Below, piece by piece: positions 1 through 6,816 of a DNA stretch of 8,028 nt. A program made the translations under genes and the position numbers. The notes under the pieces are model-generated. The model was not told the DNA's origin. It saw nothing but the letters and a program-made list of their open reading frames with translations, and searched no databases. Every line of letters starts with the position of its first letter. Position 1 is the stretch's first letter. The stretch covers positions 1 through 8,028 of the forward strand of contig JAHELA010000072.1 in assembly GCA_024644425.1 (NCBI GenBank), in the 5' to 3' direction. Source of the stretch: Nitrosomonadaceae bacterium (GTDB taxonomy: Bacteria > Pseudomonadota > Gammaproteobacteria > Burkholderiales > Nitrosomonadaceae).

Positions 1-2
1 AA

Positions 3-78
3 TGGTGCCGACACCAAGAGTCGAACTCGGGACCTTCTGATTACAAATCAGCTGCTCTACCAACTGAGCTATGCCGGC
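3..78 (-). tRNA. tRNA-Thr (anticodon TGT)
   Basis: Read on the minus strand this is a complete 76-nt cloverleaf. The acceptor stem GCCGGCA pairs with TGTCGGC through one G-U wobble. The D arm is GCTC/GAGC, the anticodon loop is TTTGTAA (anticodon TGT, reading ACA and other ACN codons), the T loop is TTCGACT, and discriminator A is followed by an encoded CCA. The outermost pair of the anticodon stem (G27-A43) is a mismatch; the other four pairs are good. A near-consensus promoter lies immediately upstream. The gene may be the first of a tRNA cluster continuing beyond the window edge, as in tRNA-tufB operons, but that cannot be seen here. Confidence 0.97.
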
Positions 79-87
79 ATATGAATA

Positions 88-115
88 ATTATAGTAACCG
101 CGAAAAAAAGATCAA
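88..115 (-). promoter_or_regulatory. Sigma70-type promoter of tRNA-Thr
   Basis: On the minus strand, TTGATC (115-110) is separated by 16 nt from a perfect TATAAT (93-88). The -10 box ends 9 nt before the mature tRNA 5' end, so transcription would start only a few bases before the tRNA. This is the strongest promoter-like sequence in the window, and it implies that the tRNA is transcribed independently of sspA. Confidence 0.75.
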
Positions 116-219
116 CTCAGAAAAGAAGCAATAGAAGGCACTTCGAAAGTATCTGATGTTACGAAAAGAATGCTAACTATAACTACTGAGGAGAATAAAA
201 CTACTCTTGCAAATCTTTT

Positions 220-819
220 TTATTTCCGCATTGCTTTCTCAGAAGCTGTTAACGCTTCTATAAATGGTGGCCTACTGAACAAGCGTTCTGCAAACTTTAA
301 TAGCGGCGCAGCCTGCTTGGGTAGCTGAACTCCATAATAGTCGAGCCGCCACAAGAGTGGTGCAATCGCTACATCTAACATAGAAAACTCATCACCCAAC
401 ATATATTTCTGTTTAACAAATACTGGTGCAATAACGCTTAAATTGTCACAGATTGCTGCACGGGCCTTATCTGCCGCTTTCGGGCTTCCGTTTTCGACTG
501 CATCAATATGGCAAAAAAGTTCTTGTTCAAAGCGATGTAAGAACAATCGTGCACGAGCACGCATTACCGGATCTGCAGGCATCAACTGCGGATGTGGAAA
601 ACGGTCATCTACATATTCGTTAATGATATTCGATTCATATAAAACAAGATCACGCTCAACAAGAACTGGAGGCCGACTGTACGGGCTCATTACTGCCAAA
701 TCTTCAGGTTTATTGTAGAGATCAACATCAATAATCTGAAAATCCATACCTTTTTCAAACAGCACAATACGACAGCGATGACTGAAAGGACACGTGGTTG
801 CCGAATACAGCGTCATCAT
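220..819 (-). CDS. sspA: Stringent starvation protein A (GST-fold RNA polymerase-associated regulator)
   Basis: The 199-residue protein has the SspA architecture: an N-terminal thioredoxin-like GST domain (about residues 1-78, with CPFSHRC at 10-16, RPPVL at 49-53 and YESNIINEY at 61-69), then an all-helical GST C-terminal domain (about 85-199, with DEFSMLDVAIAPLLWRL). SspA proteins lack glutathione transferase activity and bind RNA polymerase; the conserved surface Pro-His-Pro is visible at 75-77 (RFPHPQLMP). Length fits the family. Two ATG codons occur in a row. The first is preferred because GGAGG (831-827) sits 7 nt upstream of it. The gene follows petC by 55 nt on the same strand and is probably read with the bc1 operon, an arrangement common in betaproteobacteria. 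No sspB follows; tRNA-Thr comes next. Confidence 0.93.
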   Translation of the reverse strand: MMTLYSATTCPFSHRCRIVLFEKGMDFQIIDVDLYNKPEDLAVMSPYSRPPVLVERDLVLYESNIINEYVDDRFPHPQLMPADPVMRARARLFLHRFEQELFCHIDAVENGSPKAADKARAAICDNLSVIAPVFVKQKYMLGDEFSMLDVAIAPLLWRLDYYGVQLPKQAAPLLKFAERLFSRPPFIEALTASEKAMRK

Positions 820-874
820 GATTTAACCTCCAAAGGAGATATTGAATCGAACACTGCTAGTAGACAAAAAATTA

Positions 875-1612
875 TCAATGAACTTCCCTCCAGAAATCAT
901 GTTTCAAAGCATAAGTAAGTCCTAGCATACCAAATAGGAAAAGCATAACAATGATTCCTAACTGAACCCGATAGGTAGCAGCAGGTTCTCCCAAATAAAC
1001 TAAATAATTTACTAAATCTGCAACATACATGTCATATTCTGTTTTAGAAAGTAAGCCTGGTTTATTCAATACTAATTTCTTCACTTCATGTTTTCCACCA
1101 TGTCCATCGTCAACCATTTCTAACCTGAGCAACTGCTCCCCTTGCAACTCATATAGAACATGGGGCATGGCGGCTTTGTCAAATACCAGATTGTTCCAAC
1201 CAGTTGTCGTGGATTCGTCACGATAAAATTGACGCAAATAGGTATATAACCAATCTGCGCCACGTGAACGAGCAATCACAGATAAATCAGGCGGGACTAC
1301 ACCAAACCATTTCTGAGCTTCTTTCTCTTTCATGGCAATCTTCATTAGATCACCTGGTTTCTTTCCTGTGAAGATCAGGTTATCTTTAATTTGTTTTTTA
1401 CTAAGGCCCAGATCTCTGAGCCGGTTATAACGCATGTAATTAGCGCTATGGCAAGTCAAGCAGTAATTTACAAAAATTTTTGCTCCTCGTTGTAACGAAA
1501 GTGTGTCTGTATATTGAATTGGAGCTTGATCCAAGGTTACTCTTGATCCACCAGCAAATGCTGTAAGCGGAACTAGGCATAAAAAAAATAATAAAACTCT
1601 TATTCCCCTCAT
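875..1612 (-). CDS. petC: Cytochrome c1 subunit of the bc1 complex
   Basis: The 245-residue c-type cytochrome accepts electrons from the Rieske protein and passes them to a soluble or membrane cytochrome c on the periplasmic side. Visible features are a Sec signal peptide (about 1-20, ending LTAFA), the haem-binding CLTCH at 51-55, the conserved PPDLS at 107-111, a probable axial Met149 in AAMPH, and a single C-terminal membrane anchor (about 218-236) followed by a short cytoplasmic tail (KHDFWREVH). The start codon overlaps the petB stop as ATGA, indicating translational coupling. Length and layout are normal for the family. Confidence 0.96.
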   Translation of the reverse strand: MRGIRVLLFFLCLVPLTAFAGGSRVTLDQAPIQYTDTLSLQRGAKIFVNYCLTCHSANYMRYNRLRDLGLSKKQIKDNLIFTGKKPGDLMKIAMKEKEAQKWFGVVPPDLSVIARSRGADWLYTYLRQFYRDESTTTGWNNLVFDKAAMPHVLYELQGEQLLRLEMVDDGHGGKHEVKKLVLNKPGLLSKTEYDMYVADLVNYLVYLGEPAATYRVQLGIIVMLFLFGMLGLTYALKHDFWREVH

Positions 1613-2856
1613 TTAGTTACTCTCTTTGGCTCAGGCTTGCACTTATCTATCTTGCTGTACCATGGCATTAGAATAAAGAAAGCAAAATAGATAACTGTAA
1701 AGATTTGCGCAAGAAGCGTGTATAGAGGTGTAGGAGTCTTTGTTCCTAACCAGCCAAGAACAAAGACACTAATAACAAAAAGGGTGAGTGCAGTCTTGAA
1801 GTATGGCCCTTTATAGCGAATTGATTTTACTGGGCTACGATCCAACCAAGGCAATAAACAAATGATTGCAACCGAACCACCCATAAGAATTATGCCCCAG
1901 AGCTTTGCATCTATCCATAGGAAATTGACTGTAGCAGCCCGCAACATCGAATAATAGGGCGTAAAATACCATACTGGCGCAATATGATCAGGCGTCTGTA
2001 GCGTATTTGCTGGAATGAAGTTGTTATACTCAAGAAAATAGCCACCCATCTCTGGCGCAAAAAATATAATGCCACAAAATAAGATTAAAAATACTACTAC
2101 TCCAAAGATATCCTTCACTGTGTAGTAAGGATGAAATGGAATACCATCTACTGGAATATTTGTCTTGGGGTCGCGGTTCGCTTTAATCTCGATGCCATCA
2201 GGATTATTAGAACCAACTTCATGTAGGGCTATCACATGTACTACTACTAACGTCACTAACAAGACTGGTAATGTCACTACATGGTAAGCAAAAAATCGAT
2301 TAAGTGCAGCGTCAGAAAGCGTAAAGTCGCCCAAAATCAAGTTAGATAGCGGTTCGCCTATTACTGGAATCGCCATAATCATGTTTATAATTACCATCGC
2401 GCCCCAGTAAGACATTTGCCCCCATGGTAAAATATAGCCCGTAAATGCCAACATCATTAAGACAAAAAAGATTCCGGAACCAATAAGCCATAAAAGTTCT
2501 CGTGGCTTACGGTATGAGCCATACATCATTCCTCGAAACATATGCAAATACACCACAACAAAAAACATAGATGCTCCAGTAGAGTGCATATAACGAATCA
2601 ACCAGCCAAAATCTACATCTCTCATAATATATTCCACTGAAGCAAATGCCATACTTGCATCTGGCTTATAGTTCATAGTTAGAAAAATACCAGTTAGAAG
2701 CTGATTCACCAGAACTAACATTGCCAAAGAGCCAAAGTAATACCAAAAATTAAAATTTTTAGGTGCGTAGTATTCAGTTAGATGCGCCTTCCAGTTAGAA
2801 GTTAGTGGAAAGCGCTCATCTATCCACTTTACAATTGAGTTTAAACGCTTACCCAT
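1609..2856 (-). CDS. petB: Cytochrome b subunit of the bc1 complex
   Basis: The 415-residue polytopic membrane protein carries the two b haems and both quinone sites (Qo and Qi). The four haem-ligand histidines are His91 and His105 in one helix and His192 and His207 in another. The first pair is 14 apart and the second 15 apart. The Qo motif is PVWY (294-297) rather than the textbook PEWY. The conserved GYILPWGQMSYWGA is at 140-153. The protein is full length, with a C-terminal domain of three or four further helices and a basic tail. ATG follows directly after the petA stop codon, and the stop overlaps the petC start by 4 nt, so the three subunits are made from one message in near-equal amounts. 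Confidence 0.97.
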   Translation of the reverse strand: MGKRLNSIVKWIDERFPLTSNWKAHLTEYYAPKNFNFWYYFGSLAMLVLVNQLLTGIFLTMNYKPDASMAFASVEYIMRDVDFGWLIRYMHSTGASMFFVVVYLHMFRGMMYGSYRKPRELLWLIGSGIFFVLMMLAFTGYILPWGQMSYWGAMVIINMIMAIPVIGEPLSNLILGDFTLSDAALNRFFAYHVVTLPVLLVTLVVVHVIALHEVGSNNPDGIEIKANRDPKTNIPVDGIPFHPYYTVKDIFGVVVFLILFCGIIFFAPEMGGYFLEYNNFIPANTLQTPDHIAPVWYFTPYYSMLRAATVNFLWIDAKLWGIILMGGSVAIICLLPWLDRSPVKSIRYKGPYFKTALTLFVISVFVLGWLGTKTPTPLYTLLAQIFTVIYFAFFILMPWYSKIDKCKPEPKRVTK

Positions 2857-3462
2857 TTAAGCTTCTTCCTTTTTCTCTGAGCCTATAAGCAAAATATTTT
2901 CACTTAAATAGGTATGAGGTGGCACAAGTAGATTGGTAGGTGCCGGAACATTTTTATAGACACGACCTGCTAAATCAAACTTAGAACCATGACATGGACA
3001 AAAGAACCCACCCAACCAATCAGAACCAAGATCTACTGGAGCAATCTCTTTACGAAATACTGGAGAGCATCCTAAATGAGTACAAACACCCGTAGTAACT
3101 AGAATCTCTGGTCTGATAGAACGTGTTGGATTTTGAGCATACTCGGGTTGTTGCTCCTTCTCCGATTTAGGATCAGCTAATTGGTCGTTAAGCTTCGAGA
3201 GAGTAGCCAACATTTCAGAAGTGCGATTTAACACCCATACTACCTTTCCACGATATTCCACCATAAGTAGCATGCCTGGCTCAAGTTTACTGATGTCAAC
3301 CTCTACAGGCGCCCCCGCTGCCTTAGCTCGTTCGCTTGGAAACATGCTCATTATGAAGGGTGTTGCCCAGGCAACCCCTGCAATTCCTCCCGCAACTGAC
3401 GTCGCAGTAATTAGGAAACGCCTTCTTCCACTCATTTCGTTTTTTTTATCAATATCTTCCAA
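2857..3462 (-). CDS. petA: Rieske iron-sulfur subunit of the bc1 complex (TTG start)
   Basis: The 201-residue protein holds the 2Fe-2S cluster that takes the first electron from quinol at the Qo site. The cluster motifs CTHLGC (127-132) and CPCHGS (155-160) supply the two Cys and two His ligands and the disulfide cysteines. A twin-arginine stretch, SGRRRFL (11-17), precedes the single N-terminal membrane helix (about 18-40), as expected for Tat insertion. The longest start is TTG at 3462-3460, preceded only by a weak GGGTCGAG. An ATG at 3435-3433 would give a 192-residue form that still keeps the twin-arginine motif but has no Shine-Dalgarno. The TTG start is used here with modest certainty. 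The stop codon abuts the petB ATG with no gap. Confidence 0.95.
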   Translation of the reverse strand: MEDIDKKNEMSGRRRFLITATSVAGGIAGVAWATPFIMSMFPSERAKAAGAPVEVDISKLEPGMLLMVEYRGKVVWVLNRTSEMLATLSKLNDQLADPKSEKEQQPEYAQNPTRSIRPEILVTTGVCTHLGCSPVFRKEIAPVDLGSDWLGGFFCPCHGSKFDLAGRVYKNVPAPTNLLVPPHTYLSENILLIGSEKKEEA

Positions 3463-3538
3463 GTATCTCGACCCTATCTTCCTTAATTATGGCGACCTCA
3501 AAAAACCAGAGAAAAAACCGTAGTACTTTACCATAATA

Positions 3539-3567
3539 AATATGGGGAAATAAACCTTCCTATCCAA
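3539..3567 (-). promoter_or_regulatory. Candidate promoter of the petABC-sspA operon
   Basis: On the minus strand, TTGGAT (3567-3562) and CATATT (3544-3539) are separated by 17 nt and would give a leader of about 70 nt before petA. Each box matches the sigma70 consensus at four positions only. The local AT richness makes chance matches likely, so this is a weak candidate. Confidence 0.25.
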
Positions 3568-3727
3568 TAATTGATTACCACAAGAAAATTTTATTACTTA
3601 GCTCACCAGCAATCTCCTCTTCAGTAAGCAAATTACTAGTCCATAGCAAAATAACCTTGTTAATTGATGGTTGTTATATTAGAGGAGAATGTTAATAGGC
3701 ATGCTAGTAATGCCTGCTTCAAAAAGG

Positions 3728-3733
3728 TATTAT
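3728..3733 (+). promoter_or_regulatory. Candidate -10 box of tRNA-Ser(TGA)
   Basis: TATTAT differs from TATAAT at one position and ends 17 nt before the mature tRNA 5' end. The matching -35 region (TAGTAA at 3705-3710, 17-nt spacing) is poor. Confidence 0.35.
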
Positions 3734-3750
3734 CTTGACCATCTTTATAT

Positions 3751-3840
3751 GGAAGCGTGGCCGAGCGGTTTAAGGCACTAGTCTTGAAAACTAGCGAAGG
3801 GGAGACTCTTCCGTGAGTTCGAATCTCACCGCTTCCGCCA
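3751..3840 (+). tRNA. tRNA-Ser (anticodon TGA)
   Basis: This is a complete 90-nt class II tRNA. The acceptor stem GGAAGCG pairs with CGCTTCC, the anticodon arm is CTAGT-CTTGAAA-ACTAG (anticodon TGA), and a long variable arm is built from GAAG/CTTC. The T arm is GTGAG-TTCGAAT-CTCAC, and discriminator G is followed by encoded CCA. The long variable arm is the identity element of serine tRNAs. The tRNA is followed after 61 nt by a coding gene on the same strand. Confidence 0.97.
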
Positions 3841-3901
3841 CTTAATCACGCGCAACTATTTAACTATTTGAATACTAGATTAAATAAATAAAGATACTGT
3901 T

Positions 3902-4561
3902 ATGTATGGCAAACAACTTTTACTAGTTTATTTCCTCTTTACCCCATTGATTTCATTTGGTGAAGAACCAGGAAATGGCGTTCTAAAATATAAGGCTATT
4001 AAAAACAGCCCTATGGAAGCCAAGCAGAGCATTTTAGCTAACAAGAATATTAAAAGCCACAATACAAATATTGAAATAAAGATACAAAATGATGGCGAAC
4101 AAATTATTGTTGACGCGACCTTTACAGTACCTGTTAAGCCGCAGTTAGTTTGGGAGACATTAACAGACTTCGATAACATACCTAAATTTATATCTAGCGT
4201 TCATTCCAGCAAAGTTATCAATAGAACAGATAATATTTTGTATGTTTCACAGGACTCAATCATAAAAGTGGGCATACTCACCTTCTCATTTGAATCTTTA
4301 CGACAAATCAATTTATTTCCATATTGGAAAATTCGAGAGCGCATGATTAGAGGCAACATGCGTAAGATGGAGGAAACCACACAGTTATTGCTAGAAGGTA
4401 ACTACACACGTATTGCCTATCATGCAAGTATTGTTCCCGATATGTGGGTTCAAAAATTTATTGGACAGGTTTTTATCGAAGACGAAGCACGTGAACAATT
4501 TCAAGAAATAATTAGAGAAATTCTTAGAAGAGAGAAAAAAAATAAGTTATCAACAGGGTGA
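3902..4561 (+). CDS. Exported SRPBCC/START-like (polyketide cyclase-dehydrase type) protein
   Basis: The 219-residue protein begins with a short basic start and a hydrophobic core (MYGKQLLLVYFLFTPLISFG), consistent with a Sec signal peptide cleaved near residue 20. Residues about 66-215 resemble the SRPBCC helix-grip fold: a beta strand, then VWETLTDFDNIPKFISSV (83-100), where family members typically have the 'v...l.D...y..f.p' pattern, then alternating beta strands and a long C-terminal amphipathic helix (196-215). Members bind hydrophobic ligands; the ligand here is unknown. The ATG has only a weak upstream purine stretch (AAAGAT). It lies 61 nt after tRNA-Ser(TGA) and is convergent with the DUF3293 gene, with about 114 nt between the stops and no clear terminator. 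Confidence 0.75.
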   Translation: MYGKQLLLVYFLFTPLISFGEEPGNGVLKYKAIKNSPMEAKQSILANKNIKSHNTNIEIKIQNDGEQIIVDATFTVPVKPQLVWETLTDFDNIPKFISSVHSSKVINRTDNILYVSQDSIIKVGILTFSFESLRQINLFPYWKIRERMIRGNMRKMEETTQLLLEGNYTRIAYHASIVPDMWVQKFIGQVFIEDEAREQFQEIIREILRREKKNKLSTG

Positions 4562-4675
4562 CAATTTACTTAATGTACACACCATCCCTTCAATAGTAGC
4601 AAGTAATCAGAAATGACATGTAATAAATCAACTCAACAATGTATATCGAAATTCAAAGGAACCATAAATCATTTT

Positions 4676-5101
4676 TTATCGTAGTAGGATCAATTGAGGA
4701 ATTGAATCATTACCTATGTAAACAAACCCATTTTGATTGTATCGATTTACCAATGCCTTGGCAGACTCCAGTGAGATTCCAAAGACCAATAGGCTTGCCT
4801 CACTGGGCCATAAGCCTGATGGATCTTTACTCTCCCCCGCCAGATAAAAAAGATCACGAGCTTCTATCTCCGCAATTAGTTTTTTCTCGTTAATACTATT
4901 GATAGATTTGGAAGTTTGCACACCCAACGGATTCCAGGCTGTAATGAATGCAGCCTGATTTTCTTTATTAACTTGAAACCATCGAGCAAGCTCTGAACTT
5001 AGGCGTCCAACATTTAAAATAAATTTCTCTTCGGCATTTACTTGATAATCTGTCTCAAGATAAGCATCTATAGTCGAAATGGAAATAGCTGTTTTAAAAA
5101 T
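4676..5101 (-). CDS. DUF3293-type protein, probably initiated at an ATT codon
   Basis: The open frame encodes 141 residues if started at ATT (5101-5099). The N-terminal half (TIDAYLETDYQV, FILNVGRLSSEL, then AAFITAWNPLG at about 50-60) and the C-terminal half (DPSGLWPSEASLLVFGIS, then ALVNRYNQNGFVYI) match the pattern I recall for the DUF3293 family of about 140 residues. Function is unknown. No ATG, GTG or TTG exists in frame before TTG at 4927-4925, which would cut off 58 residues including the conserved AFITAWNP. A perfect AGGAGG (5114-5109) lies 7 nt before the ATT, and the frame is closed by TAG at 5119-5117. An AUU start, a mutated ATG, or a sequencing error could explain this. The proposed left end of the integrase element lies 67 bp upstream. 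Confidence 0.7.
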   Translation of the reverse strand: MFKTAISISTIDAYLETDYQVNAEEKFILNVGRLSSELARWFQVNKENQAAFITAWNPLGVQTSKSINSINEKKLIAEIEARDLFYLAGESKDPSGLWPSEASLLVFGISLESAKALVNRYNQNGFVYIGNDSIPQLILLR

Positions 5102-5114
5102 CTGATAACCTCCT
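5099..5114 (-). promoter_or_regulatory. Strong ribosome binding site before an ATT codon
   Basis: On the minus strand, AGGAGG (5114-5109) is followed by a 7-nt spacer and ATT (5101-5099). The spacing is ideal for initiation at that ATT. The only nearby ATG (5067-5065) is out of frame and its frame closes after nine codons. The site therefore decides the start of the DUF3293 gene. Confidence 0.6.
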
Positions 5115-5167
5115 ACCTAATACATATAATAAATATCTGCATAAAATATATTTGTTTACTAACTATT

Positions 5168-5176
5168 TGGCGGAGA
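5168..5176. repeat. Proposed distal attachment site copy
   Basis: TGGCGGAGA is identical to the tRNA-Ser(GGA) 3' terminus at 7668-7676 and in the same orientation. Over 14 nt the two agree at 12 positions. It forms the left arm of a hairpin, GGCGGA (5169-5174) with TCCGCC (5182-5187), and lies next to a perfect palindrome at 5187-5200. Confidence 0.55.
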
Positions 5177-5186
5177 TGTCGTCCGC

Positions 5187-5200
5187 CGAACTATAGTTCG
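5187..5200. promoter_or_regulatory. Perfect 14-bp palindrome CGAACTATAGTTCG
   Basis: A perfect dyad lies 11 nt inside the proposed distal attachment site and touches an inverted copy of the arm repeat (GTTCTTACCC, 5200-5209). It could bind a dimeric accessory factor or regulator. No factor is identified. Confidence 0.35.
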
Positions 5201-5251
5201 TTCTTACCCGTCGCTATCCAGTATAACCCTTATTTATAGACGTTTCATTGC

Positions 5252-5280
5252 TTGACAAGTTCATTATCGTCCGCCATTAT
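5252..5280 (+). promoter_or_regulatory. Candidate integrase promoter
   Basis: A perfect TTGACA (5252-5257) is followed after 17 nt by CATTAT (5275-5280), a four-of-six -10 box; TTATAC at 5277-5282 would need a 19-nt spacer. Transcription would begin just before the tandem arm repeats (5300-5323), so integrase binding there could repress its own gene, as described for P4 integrase. That regulation is inferred. Confidence 0.45.
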
Positions 5281-5299
5281 ACACCTTAATCCATGTATT

Positions 5300-5323
5300 A
5301 GGGTAAGAACTAGGGTAAGAACT
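5300..5323 (+). repeat. Tandem 12-bp repeats, probable integrase arm-type sites (distal end)
   Basis: Two perfect adjacent copies of AGGGTAAGAACT end 11 nt before the integrase start. An inverted copy of the core (GTTCTTACCC) lies at 5200-5209. The same GGTAAGAAC core with the same 12-bp period recurs at the other end of the element (7590-7613). Confidence 0.65.
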
Positions 5324-5334
5324 GTAAGTGCGTT

Positions 5335-6585
5335 ATGGCAAAAAAACTCAACCGATTAACAGCTCGACAAGTGGACACTCTTAAAGTGGGAAACCACCCT
5401 GATGGGGGGAACCTTTACTTACGAGTGAAGGACACGGGAGCAAGAAGCTGGGTTTTTCGATATAAGTTAAGTGGCAAAGTTACTGAGCTAGGTATTGGAT
5501 CAAGAAATGAACGCACACTAGCTCAAGCACGAGATCTGGCAAGTAAAATGCACACAGCATTAGCAAACGGTAAAAATCCCGCCGCGCTGGTAAGAGTGGA
5601 ACATGACTCTACTGCAAAAACATTTAGGAGTTGCGCTCTTGAACTGATTGAAATAAAGAGTAGTGGTTGGCGAAATGCCAAGCACACTCAACAGTGGCAT
5701 AACACTCTAGAGCAATATGCCTACCCTATCATTGGAGATAAACTACCAGCTGATATTTCACTAGCCGATGTTAAGGCGATCCTACTGCCTATATGGCCAA
5801 TTAAAACAGAAACTGCGTCTCGCCTGCGTCAAAGAATAGAGGCAGTACTTGACTACGCGGCTGTTAATGACAATGAACAAAACAGGGGCAACCCTGCTAG
5901 ATGGAAAGGTGTTTTAGATACGGTTTTACCAGCAGCACGGAAGATTACAAAGAGAATCCACCACGCAGCCGCGCCTTATACCGATGTCCCTAAAATAATG
6001 TCAGCCTTACGTGATAAGGATTCTCTGTCTGCTTATTGCCTGCGGTTTACTATCTTAACTGCAGCCAGATCAGGCGAAGCTAGGGGCGCACTGTGGAATG
6101 AGATTGATATGAATGAGAAAGTTTGGATCATACCTGCCAATCGTATGAAGGCAGAACGGGAACATAGAGTACCGCTATGCAAGGAAGCAATGGATATACT
6201 CACTAAGATGCAACAATGGCGGTTGGATAATAATGAATATGTATTTCCGGGTACTCGTGGTGGATTGTTATCTGATGTGGCCGTGAATAAGACCCTTCAT
6301 ACAGTCGCACCAGAGATAACGGTTCACGGATTCAGATCTTCATTTCGTCAGTGGGGAGCAGAAACAACAGAATACCTTAGCGCGGTACTAGAACTGGCAC
6401 TAGCGCACGTCAATAAGGACAAGATAGAGGAAGCTTACCAACGAAGTGACTTATTTGACTTGCAAAGAGAACTAATGGATGTATGGTCTAACTACTGCAC
6501 CAACAGACGAACCAGAGTTCGATGGTATGACTTCAAACAAGGTAGAAATAGAAACAGGTTATTATTGTCTAGAAAAAAATTATAG
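5335..6585 (+). CDS. P4-type tyrosine recombinase (integrase)
   Basis: The 416-residue protein has the three-part layout of P4-family island integrases. An N-terminal arm-binding domain of the DUF4102 type occupies about 1-88 (LTARQVDTLK, GGNLYLRV, SWVFRYKLSGK, LGIGS). A core-binding SAM-like domain follows (about 95-200), then the catalytic domain (about 215-390). All catalytic residues are visible: Arg245 in AARSGE, Lys272 in NRMK, His331 and Arg334 in HGFR, His358 in LALAH, and the nucleophile Tyr368 in EEAYQRSD. An extra basic tail of about 28 residues (many Arg and Lys) follows the usual end. ATG is used; the Shine-Dalgarno is weak (GTAAG). No excisionase gene is seen nearby. The protein appears intact and probably active. 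Confidence 0.95.
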   Translation: MAKKLNRLTARQVDTLKVGNHPDGGNLYLRVKDTGARSWVFRYKLSGKVTELGIGSRNERTLAQARDLASKMHTALANGKNPAALVRVEHDSTAKTFRSCALELIEIKSSGWRNAKHTQQWHNTLEQYAYPIIGDKLPADISLADVKAILLPIWPIKTETASRLRQRIEAVLDYAAVNDNEQNRGNPARWKGVLDTVLPAARKITKRIHHAAAPYTDVPKIMSALRDKDSLSAYCLRFTILTAARSGEARGALWNEIDMNEKVWIIPANRMKAEREHRVPLCKEAMDILTKMQQWRLDNNEYVFPGTRGGLLSDVAVNKTLHTVAPEITVHGFRSSFRQWGAETTEYLSAVLELALAHVNKDKIEEAYQRSDLFDLQRELMDVWSNYCTNRRTRVRWYDFKQGRNRNRLLLSRKKL

Positions 6586-6697
6586 AAGTACTTTATCAGC
6601 CAAAGTTAGTAACTCTGCGTGATGAAATGGATAAAAATATCCCTCCAAACTAAACATATTTTTTTATTTTCCTTTTTAGAAAAAATACGCGTGTATT

Positions 6698-6750
6698 ACT
6701 ACAACGACGGGTGCCCTAATCGACACCCCGCCTGCCGCTTAATACCCCTA
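6698..6750 (+). repeat. Repeat A, copy 1 (about 53 bp, direct)
   Basis: The sequence beginning ACTACAACGACGG and ending TAATACCCCTA is closely matched by 7404-7455 in the same orientation, with one gap and a handful of substitutions. This copy can form GGGTG/CACCC around a 10-nt loop; the second copy cannot form that stem as well. It is more GC-rich than its surroundings. Confidence 0.8.
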
Positions 6751-6763
6751 TATGACTTTTTCA

Positions 6764-6783
6764 TGGGACACTGGTGGGACACT
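6764..6783 (+). repeat. Tandem TGGGACACT pair, possible arm-type sites of another integrase
   Basis: Two perfect 9-bp copies occur at 6764-6772 and 6775-6783 (period 11). The design resembles integrase arm repeats, but the sequence is unrelated to the GGTAAGAAC repeats of this integrase. It follows repeat A by 13 nt. Confidence 0.5.
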
Positions 6784-6816
6784 AAGTGACAATATTATTG
6801 TAATTAAAATTTGATT

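Larger units (their letters stand above)
3463..3750. other. Regulatory gap between petA and tRNA-Ser(TGA)
   Basis: No coding potential is evident in these 288 nt on either strand. The gap separates divergent transcription units and should hold the pet operon promoter (minus) and the tRNA-Ser promoter (plus). It also contains a 6-bp hairpin, AGGCAT/ATGCCT with a 7-nt loop, at 3697-3715. No T-run follows it on either strand, so it does not look like an intrinsic terminator. Confidence 0.6.

Noticed and set aside
3221..3523. Plus-strand frame opposite petA, and similar frames at 443-718, 1029-1226 and 3928-4179
   Set aside because: All are antisense shadows of well-supported genes.
3697..3715. 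Hairpin AGGCAT/ATGCCT as a terminator
   Set aside because: The stem is only 6 bp and no T-run follows on either strand; it sits upstream of a tRNA rather than after a gene.
4639..4893. Plus-strand open frame of 84 residues
   Set aside because: It lies antisense to the DUF3293-type frame, which has recognisable family motifs and a strong ribosome site; the plus frame shows no family features.
5065..5067. ATG (minus strand) as the start of the DUF3293 gene
   Set aside because: It is out of frame with the conserved protein and its frame stops after nine codons.
5042..5239. Plus-strand open frame of 65 residues before the integrase, considered as an excisionase
   Set aside because: It overlaps the DUF3293 start region and the attachment site, has low-complexity composition, and shows no helix-turn-helix pattern.
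6629..6680. GGATA/TATCC hairpin with later T-run as the integrase terminator
   Set aside because: The stem is 5 bp of AT-rich sequence and the T-run begins well downstream of it, so it does not fit an intrinsic terminator.
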